From: Eurosta solidaginis
Taxonomy: Eukaryota; Arthropoda; Insecta; Diptera; Tephritidae
DNA: 64,000 nt
Assembly (NCBI RefSeq): GCF_040869045.1
Contig: NC_090321.1
Coordinates: 142,219,689 to 142,283,688 of the forward strand
Direction: 5' to 3'
In this document: positions 46,415 to 57,574 of the stretch, one piece after another
How positions within the stretch are numbered: position 1 is the first letter of the stretch
Layout: each line of letters starts with the position of its first letter
Position numbers and translations under genes: made by a program
The notes under the pieces: model-generated
What the model was told of the DNA's origin: nothing
Databases searched by the model: none
What the model saw: only the letters and a program-made list of their open reading frames with translations

Positions 46415-47660
46415 CTCCCTGCGGAGTGCCCCTGTCCTCTAATTTCGTGGCCGCGTACAATCCCTATTGCGATGTAATCTTACTGCAGTTTAACATGCAG
46501 TCGATCCATCTGGGTAAGGCTGGATGTACTTTAACGTAATTAAGACCATCCATAATCGCCCACTTAGAAACATTGTTGAAAGCCCCGGCAATGTTTAAGA
46601 AGACTTCTAGAGAATATTCCTTATATTCCAGGGCTTTTTCTATGCTGCCCTATGCAATGCGCTGTCTACTGACTTGCCTTTGGTGTACGCCTGTTGTGTT
46701 GTGGAGAGCAGCTTTTCATCCACGTTGGACTTTATGTACACATCTATCAGCCTCTCAAAGGCTTTGAGCAGAAATGATGTTAAGCTAATGGGTCTATAGT
46801 TTTTGGGATACACGTGACTGATGTTGTTTTTGTTCTTGTAGCGATAAGGTTGCTCCCCGAAGGCTTTGGAGAGTGTTATCGATGTAATGGTCCTTTGCCG
46901 GATACAGATCCGGTACGCTCCGGTACCACAGCACCATTAAGGTGCTAGCCCGACCATCTCGGGAACGATTTATATGGCCACATTAGACCTTCAGGCCATT
47001 CCCTCCCTCCCCACCCCCATGTTCCATGAGAAGCTTGGGCTAGCCAGAGCCTCGTCTGTTAGTGAAACAGGATTCGCCGCGGATAGGTGAGGTTTACAAT
47101 TGGGTTTGTAAAAGCTATATATTGCGCAGGTAACCTGAAGGGTTGCGCTACACAGCCCCTTGAATCTGGTATTTTAGTCGCCTCTTACGACAGGCATACC
47201 TGCCGCGGGAATATTCTGACCCTCTAACCCGCTAGGGTACACGTGATAGATCTTCCCCGCCTTTGGTAGGAAAGCTACAAAAGCAGTTCTCAAAGAGTGC
47301 GGTACATGATTCAGTCTTATGCACCCATCGAATATTATTTTAAGCCATTCCACGACCGCCCTACTTGAGACTTGTAGCGTGGCCTGGAATATACCATCTG
47401 GGCCCGGCGATTTAAACTTAGAAAACGTCTTCACTGCCCACTCGATCTTGGTATCGGTCACCAAGCCCGGCACTATCCGCTCCGTGATCGAAGTGTAAGT
47501 GCTGTCTGCTGGCTCTTCTAAACCATCTCCCGATGGGAAATGTGTATCGAGAAGCACCTCAAGGGATTCCTCACGATTACGTGACCATTCTCCGTTCTCT
47601 TTCTTTATTAGTCCCTGGACTATATTCCCCTTTGTTAGGACTTTTCTCAACCGTGCTGTT
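46415..47660 (-). pseudogene. LOA LINE RT fingers and palm A
   Basis: 'AVKTFSKFKSPGPDGIFQAT', 'SLRTAFVAFLPKAGKIYHVY' and, across the 420-bp insertion, 'RPISLTSFLLKAFERLIDVY' and 'TQHAYTKGKSVDSALH', then 'KLEDRGTPQG'. Several stops. Confidence 0.85.
46818..47237 (-). mobile_element. 420-bp retroposon with 9-bp target duplication
   Basis: TACACGTGA lies at 46809-46817 and 47238-47246. On the minus strand it starts CCCTAGCGGGTTAGAGGGTC, contains CCTGTCGTAAGAGGCGACTA and ends with an ACAAGAACAAAAACAAC tail, so it moved by retroposition. I recall the sequence as a common tephritid dispersed element. No B-box is evident, so a tRNA origin is not supported. Confidence 0.9.
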
Positions 47661-47749
47661 TCGCTGGAGCACTCTATGTCCGTACAGAAGCTTTTCCATG
47701 AGATTCTCTTCGCAGTGGAAATTCCACGCTTGTAGATCCTCAGTAGATC

Positions 47750-48720
47750 CCTCTACTCGTCCCGACACGCTTCGCTTTCCGCGGTCTTTGTTGGCTTAAA
47801 CATTTCTTTTACTTGTCTTCTTAGAAGACTCAGCTCATTGCTCCACCATGGCGGCTTTGCTTTTCCTCTGAATCCTCTTAGATGGCAAGCTTTGTTATAC
47901 GCAGTCATAAGCGTCCTGGTTAGGAATTCATTAGACTCCTCCAGTTCTTCCACATTGGCAACCTCTTTGGCTTGTCCCAGTTTCGTTTCTACCTGTTTCT
48001 GGAATTTAGTCCAGTTTGTTGACCTAGGGTTTCTAAAGGTTCGTCTCTTCTGTACCCTCTTTAAGGGGATACTGAAGCTGATATACGTATGGTCGGAGAA
48101 GGATGGTCTACCAAGAACCATCCAATCATACCTTGATATATCACGTTCGGAGCTCAGTATAATATCCAAAACACTGCTGGATGTTGGACCAATGTATGTA
48201 GAGATATTTCCCCTGTTGGCTATCTGCAAATTGGTTTGCAGGATGTAAGAAAATGGAGATTTGCCTCACTCGTTCATATCTGCTCCTCCCCACGAATTGT
48301 GGTGCGCGTTTGCATCCGCGCCTATGACCAACCTCCATTTGCGCCGTTCGTCCTGTACTAGCCTCTTGCACTCCATCGGTGGAACCTCCGCAGCATTGGC
48401 CATGTAGGAGGACGTCAGGATAAATGCCTGCTTATTCCTTTGCTCAACGCCACCACTACGAGGTCCTCAGTAGTGTAATTAGGCAGCATATATGAATGCA
48501 GCTGTTTCCTTACCATTACTACAGCTCGCATCCGTCCTTCCGTTTGCGCATAGTAAACGCCAAATCCGCGCGCGCTTAGTAAAGATACATTTCCTCCCGA
48601 TGAGAGCCAAGGCTCCTGGATCAGCGCCACGTCAAACGAACCCTCCTCAGGGGTTAGGAGGAGTTCGCTCGACGCCACTTTACTGTGTTGGAGGTTTGTC
48701 TGTAGGACTCGCACCACCAT
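47750..48720 (-). pseudogene. LOA LINE endonuclease and linker
   Basis: 'VLQTNLQHSKVASSELLL', 'FDVALIQEPWLSSGGNV', then in another frame 'VIGADANAHHNSWGGADMNE' and 'SDHTYISFSIPLKRVQKRRT'. 'PPWWSNELSLLRRQVKEMF' links to RT. Confidence 0.85.
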
Positions 48721-50390
48721 TGGGCTCTTTGTTCCCCGCCAGCTCCTTCGTCGTGACGTCGTCGTCCTCCCCTTTCCCTTTTGGTTTAGAGTGTTCGAAG
48801 CCCCCTTCAGCCTCTTGTAACTGTTGTGCCTGGTGTTCCTCTGTTCGACTCATAGCACCATCTGGCTGTTGGCCGTCTTCTAACACTTTCGTGGTGACGT
48901 CGGCTACCTCCACCTGTCTTTTTCCCCTTAGGCTTTTGAGGTCCTTTTGGAGGTCCTTTTCGACTTCGCCCACTTCAAGCGTGTTAGGATTTTTATCATC
49001 GGGACTTCTTTTCCTGAGTCGCATATAAATTTTGCCTGTACCAGAGGACAATTTTCCAAGCTGCGTGTACAATATATCCTTCGCCTGCTTGTTTATTTGG
49101 AAGATGTAGAACTGACCTTCCGAGGTACAGTAAGTACCTTCCAATCCTGTGTCGGTATGTTCGGATTCTGATTTTGCAGAAGTCGCAGTGTATCCTCTGA
49201 CTTCATCACGCATGGTATTCATACCTTAACTTTTGGTACCGTGGGGATTTGCGCTTTATCCACCACCTAAAACCGCGCGTTCGTGCCTTGCCTTTGGAGG
49301 TTTGGAAACACTTCCTACAGCCACCGCAAGCTCGCGATGTTGTCGCACGCTATCATCTTCACACCATTATACCATCCCCACGAATCAAAGGTTGGACGGG
49401 GCTTACTTGGTTGTTCCCGCATCATCTTAAGCATTATGCGAATAAGTTCCTTTTCTACAGATCTGCACCTTTCAGTAGTCACATGTCCGAAAGGACTGCT
49501 ATGATCAACCAGCGCCACAGTCAGTGACTGCTTTGCCATATCACTCATCTTCTCGGGAAAAGCCGGAGTCTTAGTGTTAACTCCCTTTGGCACCTCCGAG
49601 AAAGCCGGAGTCTTAGCGTTATCTCCTTTTGGCTTATCTCCTACTTCCGTAGTTGGAACTTCCCTCTGACTCGCAGCTTTCGAGGTAGTTGCAACCTCGC
49701 TATTGGGGCTCATCTGTCTTACAGCTTTGGGCCTACTTGTCTTGTCTATGCGACTGCCCTGCCTCGCGGCTCTGGGAATGGGTCCTTTCTGCCTCTTGAA
49801 AGCAGGTTTGTCGCCTTCCGCCGAACGTTGCCCCTTCATTCTGCCATTCGACGCTCTTCCTCCTCGTACCGGTTGCAGAACCGCGGGTTTCTAGCAGCAA
49901 ACCTTTTGAACTGCCTTCGATCTACTTCTACCGCCTCATGGGCCCATTCCATGCGCTCGATTTCTACTTTTGTTGGGTCGACCACTGCTCCCAGGCGTTG
50001 GACAATTCTTAGGGCTGCACGGTACTACTTTACTTCCCCTGCTCCGTACCCTTCTCCACTCTTCTACTCATTTGTATGCTTTTCCAACACGGAATTCATT
50101 TAATCAGCACCACTCTCGCTCGCCGAGTCCGACGCATCGCTTAATGCGTATTCGTCGTTCTTGGCTTGCGCCTCAGTTCTCTTATCATCCTCCTTATTAC
50201 AATTTGGTAAAGAGTCGTTCATCTTGGTCGTACGACCACCAGCCCGACAAGGCGGGCTCAGCGGTCCAGTATTATATACGTCAGCCACAGCAGCGCCCCT
50301 TACTATGGTAAGGCCATCAATACTTCCCGAGGTGGTCCGGTATCGGGAAGGCTCCGTTCGAATACAGCCGAATTTATCCCCTGGCTGCAA
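48720..50390 (-). pseudogene. LOA LINE ORF1
   Basis: From the 5' side: acidic start ('YALSDASDSASESGAD' is its end), then a frame change, 'KQSLTVALVDHSSPFGHVTT' of the DUF4780-like region and 'GWYNGVKMIACDNIASLRWL', a frame change near 49240, and a charged C-terminus ('EEHQAQQLQEAEGGFEHSK') ending just before ORF2. Confidence 0.75.
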
Positions 50391-50600
50391 ATTGTCCTAT
50401 AGGCACGGTCCGCATAACACCCTGGATTAGGGGGTTGGCAGTTCTTGGTCACCGACATCCCGCCGCCCTCCTATGAGGCAAAACGGTGTAGATGCCAGTC
50501 CTAAACAGCTCCGCCTCATAGTCGGGCGCTATGGAGTTCGGCTAAGCCCTCACACCAACGACGAGGTGCCTACCCTAGTGAGGGAGAGATTGGGGAGATA

Positions 50601-50933
50601 GCTGTTTATTTTATTACAAAGCTCATCGATATAGGAAACAACAGCATAGGTGTAGAAGCAATAGTGACTCCTTCTGGTGGTAAAGGTAGCTATTGATATT
50701 TAGAAGTTAAACAGAAATTTAATGAATAAGAGTTTTTTTAAGTTATTGCAAAAAAAGCGTTGAGGATTTTTAATATCTTACGAGGTACCTTCGTACATGT
50801 TTCTAAGAATGAAGAATGAGACCTGTTCAAACTTCGCTATACTTTAACATACAATACTTTACCTCATTTTAACAGAACTATCATTTTTTGATTTTATTAA
50901 ATTTTGTAAAATGTTTCTTCCTCTACAGTTCCA
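50601..50933 (+). other. Interval between LOA 5' end and WIPI exon
   Basis: A short protein-like stretch 'KLIDIGNNSIGVEAIVTPSG' at 50620-50690 is unidentified. From about 50700 the sequence is intron-like and ends TTTCTTCCTCTACAG. Confidence 0.35.
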
Positions 50934-51558
50934 TTTCCGTGTTGGATGGTAAATATGGCTTTCGCGTTTTCTGCATCAATAACTGTGACAAGGTGGAAGA
51001 AATCTATGCGCGTAAATCGCAACATATTATCTTGGTCGAGCGTTTCTTAGATAGCTCTCTAGTGGTGATGGTGACAGCAGAGAAACCCAACTGTTTACAA
51101 ATGTTACACTTCAAAGAGAATCAAAATATCTGCCATTGCGTCTACGGCTCAAATACCCACAGTATATGAATGAATCGAACGCACCCAATTGTATGCCTAA
51201 CGGATAGTATACATATTCATCAAATCGAAAATATTGCACCAAACGAACTGGGTCTGAATACTGAAACAGTACACATATTCAAAATCGATGAGAAGGCTGT
51301 GATGATGGTATAGGGTGAGTTGTTGAAAAACATACGAAAACCACTTTAACCCATCTATATATTTGCATTACAGCTAAAGCTTTACAAACAGCAAAAATTG
51401 CTGGCGCCAAGCAATTGGAAAAGACATTGAAGCATGCATCACACTGTACGGATGGTGCAAAGTTAGAAACTGCTGTTGAAACTGCTGCCACCGACACAAC
51501 GGTCATCTCTACTTCGCCGAGTAGCCGCTCTTCCGACTATCTATCGAAGACAGTATAA
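50934..51558 (+). pseudogene. Atg18/WIPI-type beta-propeller fragment, two exons
   Basis: After an acceptor CTACAG the frame reads 'ISVLDGKYGFRVFCINNCDK', 'HIILVERFLDSSLVVMVTAE' and 'LQMLHFKENQNICHCVYGSN', then a TGA where Arg is expected, then 'MNRTHPIVCLTDSIHIHQIE'. It jumps to 'NTETVHIFKIDEKAVMM', so the middle of the propeller, including the FRRG lipid-binding motif, is missing. A 60-bp intron with GTGAGT and TTGCATTACAG ends leads to 'AKALQTAKIAGAKQLEKTLK' and a Ser-rich end. WIPI proteins bind PI3P in autophagy; this copy is broken. Confidence 0.78.
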
Positions 51559-51600
51559 TCATATCTTTTGCCAACTCAGGTTAGCGATGTGCTTGCACAG

Positions 51601-52590
51601 GAAAATATTTCAATTGGAAAACAAAAACCAATTAAGAGAGTTTATTTATTATTAAAGTACTTACTTTTCTTTATATCAACTGTATTAATTTAAGTTGCAA
51701 TTTCATATTCATATATAATAAGGGATGTCGTGATACGATTGCTGTCAGAATTAGATTTGAAACCAATCAATACTCCTGCTAAGGGTTGCAGAATTATTGC
51801 TTGAATGATTAGATTTAGAACAATAATAAGTCTGAGTCAAATACTAGTGGTACATTTTTAAGTTCACCAATTACAACAGCAATCGGATTCCACGACACCT
51901 TTGAATATCCTTGATCTGAAAAAAGATTAAACCTAATCTGAATTTCTACAAAGCTTTAAGTTGTAGATTATTCAAATAATTGGATTTTTTTCTAAAGCTT
52001 AAAATTATTTTCTGCTCGCTTAGAAAAGATTTCAATTGGAAAACAAAAACCAATTAAGCGAGTTTATTTATTATTTAAATACTTACTTTCTTTATATCAA
52101 ATGTATCAATTTAAGTTGCAATTTCATGTACATATATAATAAGGTATAACGTGATCCTATTGCTGTCGGAATTAGACTTGAAACCAATCAATATTCCTGC
52201 TAAGAGTTGCAGAATTATTGCTTGAATGATTAGTTCATATTTTACTTTACTTTATTACTTTCAAATTCAATTACGACAGCAATCGGATTCCACAACACCT
52301 TTTAATATTCTTGATCTGAAAAAAGAGTAAATCTAATCAAAATTTCTACTTAGCTTTAAGTTGTAGACTTAAATTGATTCAAATAATCAAATTTTTATTC
52401 GAAACCATGGAAACAACTCAAATTTTACATGAATATAACTCACTTCTGAATTGTCCAAATATAAATTTAGCTGCTGCAGCAATATAGCTCAAAGCAATTA
52501 ATATATTTTTTATGTTATTATTAAAATATTTACTTCTTTTTTATATTAAATGTATTAATTTAAGTTGCAATTTCATGTATATATGAGGCT
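51601..52590 (+). repeat. 421-bp tandem duplication, two and a part units
   Basis: TTTCAATTGGAAAACAAAAA starts units at about 51608 and 52029. The pieces ATTTAAGTTGCAATTTCAT and ATTGCTTGAATGATTAG recur in the same order. A third partial unit occupies about 52500-52580. Confidence 0.88.
51720..51901. mobile_element. Hairpin/MITE-like element within the 421-bp unit
   Basis: Ends AGGGATGTCGTGATACGATT and, inverted, AGGTGTCGTGGAATCCGATT followed by GCTGT. A second copy lies at 52141-52301. It was probably inserted before the unit duplicated. Confidence 0.65.
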
Positions 52591-52783
52591 CCAAGATGCA
52601 AAACAAGATGAATCTATGATATGTAAAACTTAGAAAAGCACAAACAATTTTTAAATTTGTTATGAATGAAGATTGTTATGAATTTTCAATACGGATTTTT
52701 AGAATGTTGCTAGGCGATGCAATATTGTCGCAATTTAAATATTATTTTAAAATATCTGGTTTTGCATCTAGGCGCCTCATATA
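52582..52783. mobile_element. About 200-bp MITE with TA flanks
   Basis: TIR TATGAGGCTCCAAGATGCAA pairs with TTGCATCTAGGCGCCTCATA, imperfect at a few positions, and TA lies on each side. No frame. Confidence 0.7.
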
Positions 52784-53756
52784 TAATATTCTTTATTTGG
52801 GAAAAAATTACTAAATCTAATGATATGTTTTAAATAAATATTTATATTATATGTTATGTTTGGTTATTATAATTAAAAATATTGAAAATTAAATTTTTTG
52901 GTTGATATTTTATTCGTGTGGCTGCTCCAGGTAACGTAAATCGAGAGGTAAAATTCAAATTAAATGGCGGTTATATAAATGGTAAAACCGTAGTAAAATT
53001 GATTGTCCAATGACTCGAAAATGTAGAGTGAAATGACCGAAGATTTGACCGCCATTTGACGTGCATTGTGAAGTGTGTGAGCAGAACAGTGCTAAGCTCA
53101 CATCTTATAAGTGGGAGCGGAATGCACAATCACATAAATAGGTACGAAATGGGGAAAAAGTGTAAAAAATCTACTCTCGCTAATGCAAACGTGACTAAAA
53201 TTTAACAAGGGGCGTGACCGCACAATGACGGTAAAATGACTAGTCAGATGACGTGGAGCGTTTTTGTAGGGTGGCGGATTAGTACAGCAGATTGTAGAAT
53301 AAATATTAAAATGTTATTACATCGGCAAATAATAAAATGCACGAATATGCTAAAAACACATTCAAATGGCAGCAATGTACAAAATTCAAACTGTGATTTT
53401 AAAGTTTTAATATCTATAAAAGCATATTTTATAGTACATAAAGTGGTATTATTGAAATTAATTCACTTATTCGTGCTTACTCGGTATTCATTCGGAAAGA
53501 GTTAAGCCAAAGGAAGCCGTTGAAATTAAAAATGAAATAAAGTACAGAGTTGCATAGGAATGCAGTAAAACGAATATGAAAAATATTAAATTCTTAAGAT
53601 AAGTCTGCTAGTCCACGACACCAATATAAAAAGTAAATTGTGAGAGCGAGTTTTAAAATTTTTCTAACGCTTCGATTTTAAAAAAATTTTAACATCACTC
53701 TTTAGAACTTTGTGGAAATGTCAAACCAATAGAAACAAACATAAGTTTTTGTATGT
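52784..53756. other. Unassigned AT-rich interval
   Basis: No recognisable protein. An 89-codon frame (53236-53505) is low-complexity and unassigned. Confidence 0.4.
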
Positions 53757-53849
53757 TTGACTTTTATATGTTTGTATGTCTAAGTATGTATTCAATTTTA
53801 CTTAAGATATTTAAGAATTAGGAGCTTAACACCGTTAAATAATAATTGT

Positions 53850-54058
53850 TATTTTTGTTTATTGGGAAAAAAACTGAAAAGAAGGAAACATTTACTGGCA
53901 TATTTCGATGGTACCATTTCGAAACCGCCACGTCATTATCGTCAGTCAATTTCGTAATTTTTTTTCTATTTATTCCAACAGGTTTCACCGGGGATCGAAC
54001 CACGGTCAAACTTCTGAAAGCACAGTCGCCTAACCATTGGGCTATTGTGTTGTATGAC
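53850..54058 (-). mobile_element. tRNA-derived SINE, family B, copy 1
   Basis: On the minus strand the A-box TAGCCCAATGGTTAGGCG and the B-box GGTTCGATCCCCGGTGAA are both canonical and about 30 bp apart. A body ending in an AT-rich tail follows. Confidence 0.82.
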
Positions 54059-54317
54059 ATTCTGTTTTTACTTTAATTTGTACTAGGCGTGCTATTTGTT
54101 ATTGCTATTGTACCACTCCTCTTCACTGCAAATTATTGTTTGTGTACTATATCTAACTCGGGCTAAGTTTATATATTTATATGTTTGTATGTTTAATGGT
54201 GTGTTAAAATTTTATTTAAGATATTTAAGAATTAATGAGCTAAACACCGGTAAATAATAATTGTTATTCAATTAATAATTTATTTAATTATTATTTATAT
54301 TAAAATAATTGTTATTC

Positions 54318-54503
54318 AATTATTATTTTTGTTTATTGGGAAAAACTGAAAGGAAAGAAACATTTACTGGCATATTGCGATGGTACCATTTCGAAAAGCG
54401 CCACATCATTATCGTTTATTCCAAAAGGTTTCGCCGGGGATTGAACCACCGTGAAACTGCTGAAATCACAATCGGCACCATTGGGCTATTGTGTTTTATT
54501 TGC
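54318..54503 (-). mobile_element. tRNA-derived SINE, family B, copy 2 (damaged A-box)
   Basis: The B-box GGTTCAATCCCCGGCGAA is present. The A-box region TAGCCCAATGGTGCCG has lost four bases relative to copy 1, so pol III promoter spacing is altered. Confidence 0.8.
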
Positions 54504-56640
54504 TCTTTGCTAATTTCACTTTTGCCAAATAAATTATTTATAAAAAATCAACCAAAACTTGTGTGAATTATTAACAGTTCAGATTTTCTGCTTTCTTGTG
54601 ACTTTGGAGGCTTGTAGACGTCAACAGAACTTGACTTATAGACGTCAACAGGATTGGGCGGCGCAGTATTATTGTTGTTATTACAAGTTTTTGCCCACCC
54701 AATTAGCTCCAATTACTTTAATAATTTTCCTCAAACACCTTTAAGACGAGCCCAAAAAACCAGCAGTTAAAACAGGGTTGGAAAATGAAAAAGTTGATGG
54801 TTGGTCCCAACGGAATAAGTGGTGGTTTGAAATTTTTTTAAACGTTATTGGCTTCTCAACGGTTTCACCTTGTAATATTTTTTTCATGGAATATATTCGG
54901 CTCTGTCCACTGTTGCCATTTTAGCGTTTTTCAAGCTAGATGCTGTTTTTCTCCGTTTAGCTTGAAAAGTTGCAATTTAGCTTTAAGCTTTTTTTTTTTG
55001 GAAATTTTTAAGCTTTTTTCAAAATTTTAGAAAATCTAGATAAACAGTTTTATGTAGAATCAATTTTAAGAACATTTAATGAATTTGGGCTAGATTTAAA
55101 AAATTTGAGGGGCTAAGGAACAGATAATGTTGGCATTATGGTAGGCAGATGTCGCGGGGTAGTAACTTTATTAATTTAATTTAATTATTTATTTTTTTAT
55201 CAGTCTACAAATTAAACAATTATACAGACCAAATACACAGACACTTAATTTAAAGATATACTATAGGATATAAATAACATACCAGTGGCATCGCCAAAAA
55301 TTCCAATGACATTGGCGATTTTTCAATATCACATGGCTAACTTGTGTAGGTGGCTCATCTCATCAGCTGACTTGGGGTTTCTGTCATTGTACTGGCATAG
55401 AGATTGTCAAACGGAGATAGCAAGCGCAAAATGTAACCAACACATGGGGGATTATCTACTGCCTTGCTGGTCAATTTTTATCTAATTTAGCGCATAACTT
55501 CCCCACTACACACAAAAGTTGCAAAGTTTTACGCTTTCGATACATTCCTTTCGCCTAACATCACCACGAATATTTTGACAGTCTGAACAAGGTATATATA
55601 TTGCGATAGAGATGAGCCAACTTGATTGTCATCACATAAAATAACGGCGACCACAGTAGATGAAGCGATATAACTGCGACTTTCCAATTGTGCAGTCGTT
55701 AAAATGGAATGGAATTTTTCTTCCGTTATATGTGGGAGCAAGATATTTTTTGCCAGAACTTGGATTGATGGGCAGTTAATTTTGGCAAGTGAATGGGATT
55801 TGGTGGTGATAGCTGTGCAAACTAAGTGCAAATAAAAAAAACGCAATACTTGAACGAGAATTTATTTGTGCAGCCTATTGAAACGCGCTGAGTAATTGAA
55901 GCTTTGATTACCAGGAGTATGTAGCTACATCGAGGGGTCTCTATCTTTGACCATAGTAGCGCAATCACATGAAATGCAACCACAACCCACACAAAATATG
56001 GTGCGCCAAATTTTTTTTTTGAAAGATGAAAAAGAGATTGTAAGAGTCGTGAGAGTCGTCTCATGCACATGTGATATTTGATTTATAATACCATAGAAAA
56101 AAAGAAAAGTGCGTTGAGTGTGGCCGGCCGCAAAAATTATTGCTCCGGAAAAAGGAAAAAATTTGCACGCGTCGTGGTCGGTGATGGTTGCGGCTTAGTT
56201 GGGAGACAAAATATAAGCCGAGGTTTGTGGTAAAAATTATGGTTGTTCGTACGAAGATGGTTAACCTTATTTTGTTGGGTTCATCAAAAAAATTATTTCA
56301 TATTGAATGTAAAATAAACCATCGTTAAAACCATCATTAATGTGTGTACAATAAACGAAATATACCTAAAGTGCCAAGGAAAAAACCAACTTAGAATCGC
56401 TGCTGCAGCACGTAAGATTTATAAATATATGTAAAATTCTATAGTGGCGTTGCTAGCAAGAGGGCTTTCAGTCGATGGTGCTTCTCAATAGAACTTATTA
56501 GGGGATGTCTGAATGCGAATGGTGCAGCTGAAAGAAGACGGAGCATGCTAGTAATAGCGTTACATTGTTTGCTGCATTTGGACTATAAAAGAGTATGAAC
56601 ACGTGTTCTAAGCAAAGGAAGTTAAACTGAAGCACCAATA
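54504..56640. other. Unassigned AT-rich interval
   Basis: Poly-T and GACGTCAACAG direct repeats (54618, 54640) are present. Frames of 82-105 codons on the minus strand (55529-56070) show no recognisable family. A TATA-like GGACTATAAAAGAG lies near 56579. Confidence 0.4.
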
Positions 56641-56847
56641 ACCACCACCACCACCAGCAGTATTTAACCACCACCAGCGGTGCCAACATCGCGCGCCAAA
56701 ACCGCGCACAAACCACCAACCCAGCACGATATGATCACCAATAGCGCCAACACCTCAAGCGCAGCTACCACCATCAACAACGAAACCAACCACGTCGTGA
56801 GCCACGCCACCAGTCTCACCACTACCACCAGCCTTAGTAACAACAAC

Positions 56848-57385
56848 AGCAGGGCCGCCGAACATAGGCCTGCTGCAACAGCGCCAGCTATAGCAACAAC
56901 AGCAGGGCCGCAGAACATAGGCCTGCTGAAACAGCGCCATAACAAGAACAGCAGGGCCGCCGAACATAGGCCTGCTGCAACACGACCGGCTATAACAACC
57001 ACCAGCTACAACAACAACAACAAGGCCGCCGAAGATAGGCCTGCTGCAACACCACCTGCTATAACAACAACAGCAGGGCCGCCGAACATAGGCCCGCTGC
57101 AACAGCGCCAGCTATAACAACAACAGCAGGGCCGCCAAACATAGGCCTGCTGCAACACCACCAGCCTTAGTAACAACAACAGAAGGGCCGCCGAACATAG
57201 GCCTGCTCCAATAGCGCCAGCTATAGCAACAACAGCAGGCCCGACGAACATAGGCCTGCTGCAACAGCACCACCTATAACAACCACCAGCTACAACAACA
57301 ACAGCAAGGCCGCCGAAAATAGGCCTGCTGCAACAGCACCAGCTACAACGACAACAGCAGGGCCGCCAACCATAGGCCTGCTGCA
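56848..57385 (+). repeat. CAA/GGCC-rich minisatellite, about ten units
   Basis: The core CGAACATAGGCCTGCTGCAA with (CAA)n between copies recurs near 56864, 56918, 56963, 57033, 57083, 57141, 57199, 57250, 57319 and 57370. Unit length varies from about 45 to 70 bp. Several frames stay open on both strands only because the units lack stops; I do not regard them as genes. Confidence 0.9.
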
Positions 57386-57436
57386 AAACCCGGCCACAAC
57401 AGTAGGAACCACATCTAGTGGGTGAGTCCGTTCCAA

Positions 57437-57456
57437 CCCCCCCCCCCCTCCCCCCA
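57437..57456. repeat. C-rich homopolymer tract
   Basis: A run of C with one T interruption, followed by C again, about 20 bases, just after the minisatellite. Confidence 0.9.
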
Positions 57457-57574
57457 ATAAGGAGACTTTAAATATAGTTATATATAAGCAAATATATACA
57501 TAGAAATACACATATGTATACAATGAAATATACTTACATACATATTTACTTATATTAAATATAGTCATATAAGT

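Larger units (their letters stand above)
44408..50600 (-). mobile_element. LOA-clade LINE (minus), 3'-truncated, with two nested elements
   Basis: Order on the minus strand: 5' UTR (50600-50395), ORF1 (50390-48720), ORF2 endonuclease (48720-47750), RT (47650-46415, interrupted at 46818-47237), then RT continues at 44708-44408. RNase H and the 3' tail are missing. LINEs usually lose 5' ends, so the 3' loss points to later deletion. A different family from the plus-strand LOA LINE. Confidence 0.85.
53757..54503 (+). repeat. Direct duplication of a roughly 300-bp segment containing a SINE
   Basis: 53757-54060 and about 54178-54503 share ATATTTAAGAATTA, AATAATAATTGTTATT, ACATTTACTGGCATAT and the SINE head. 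The second copy has an AT-rich palindromic insertion near 54260-54320. Confidence 0.8.

Noticed and set aside
56664..57386. Leu/Cys/Ala-rich minus-strand frames
   Set aside because: They come from the CAA/GGCC minisatellite read backwards; hydrophobic runs are a by-product of CAG/CAA repeats.
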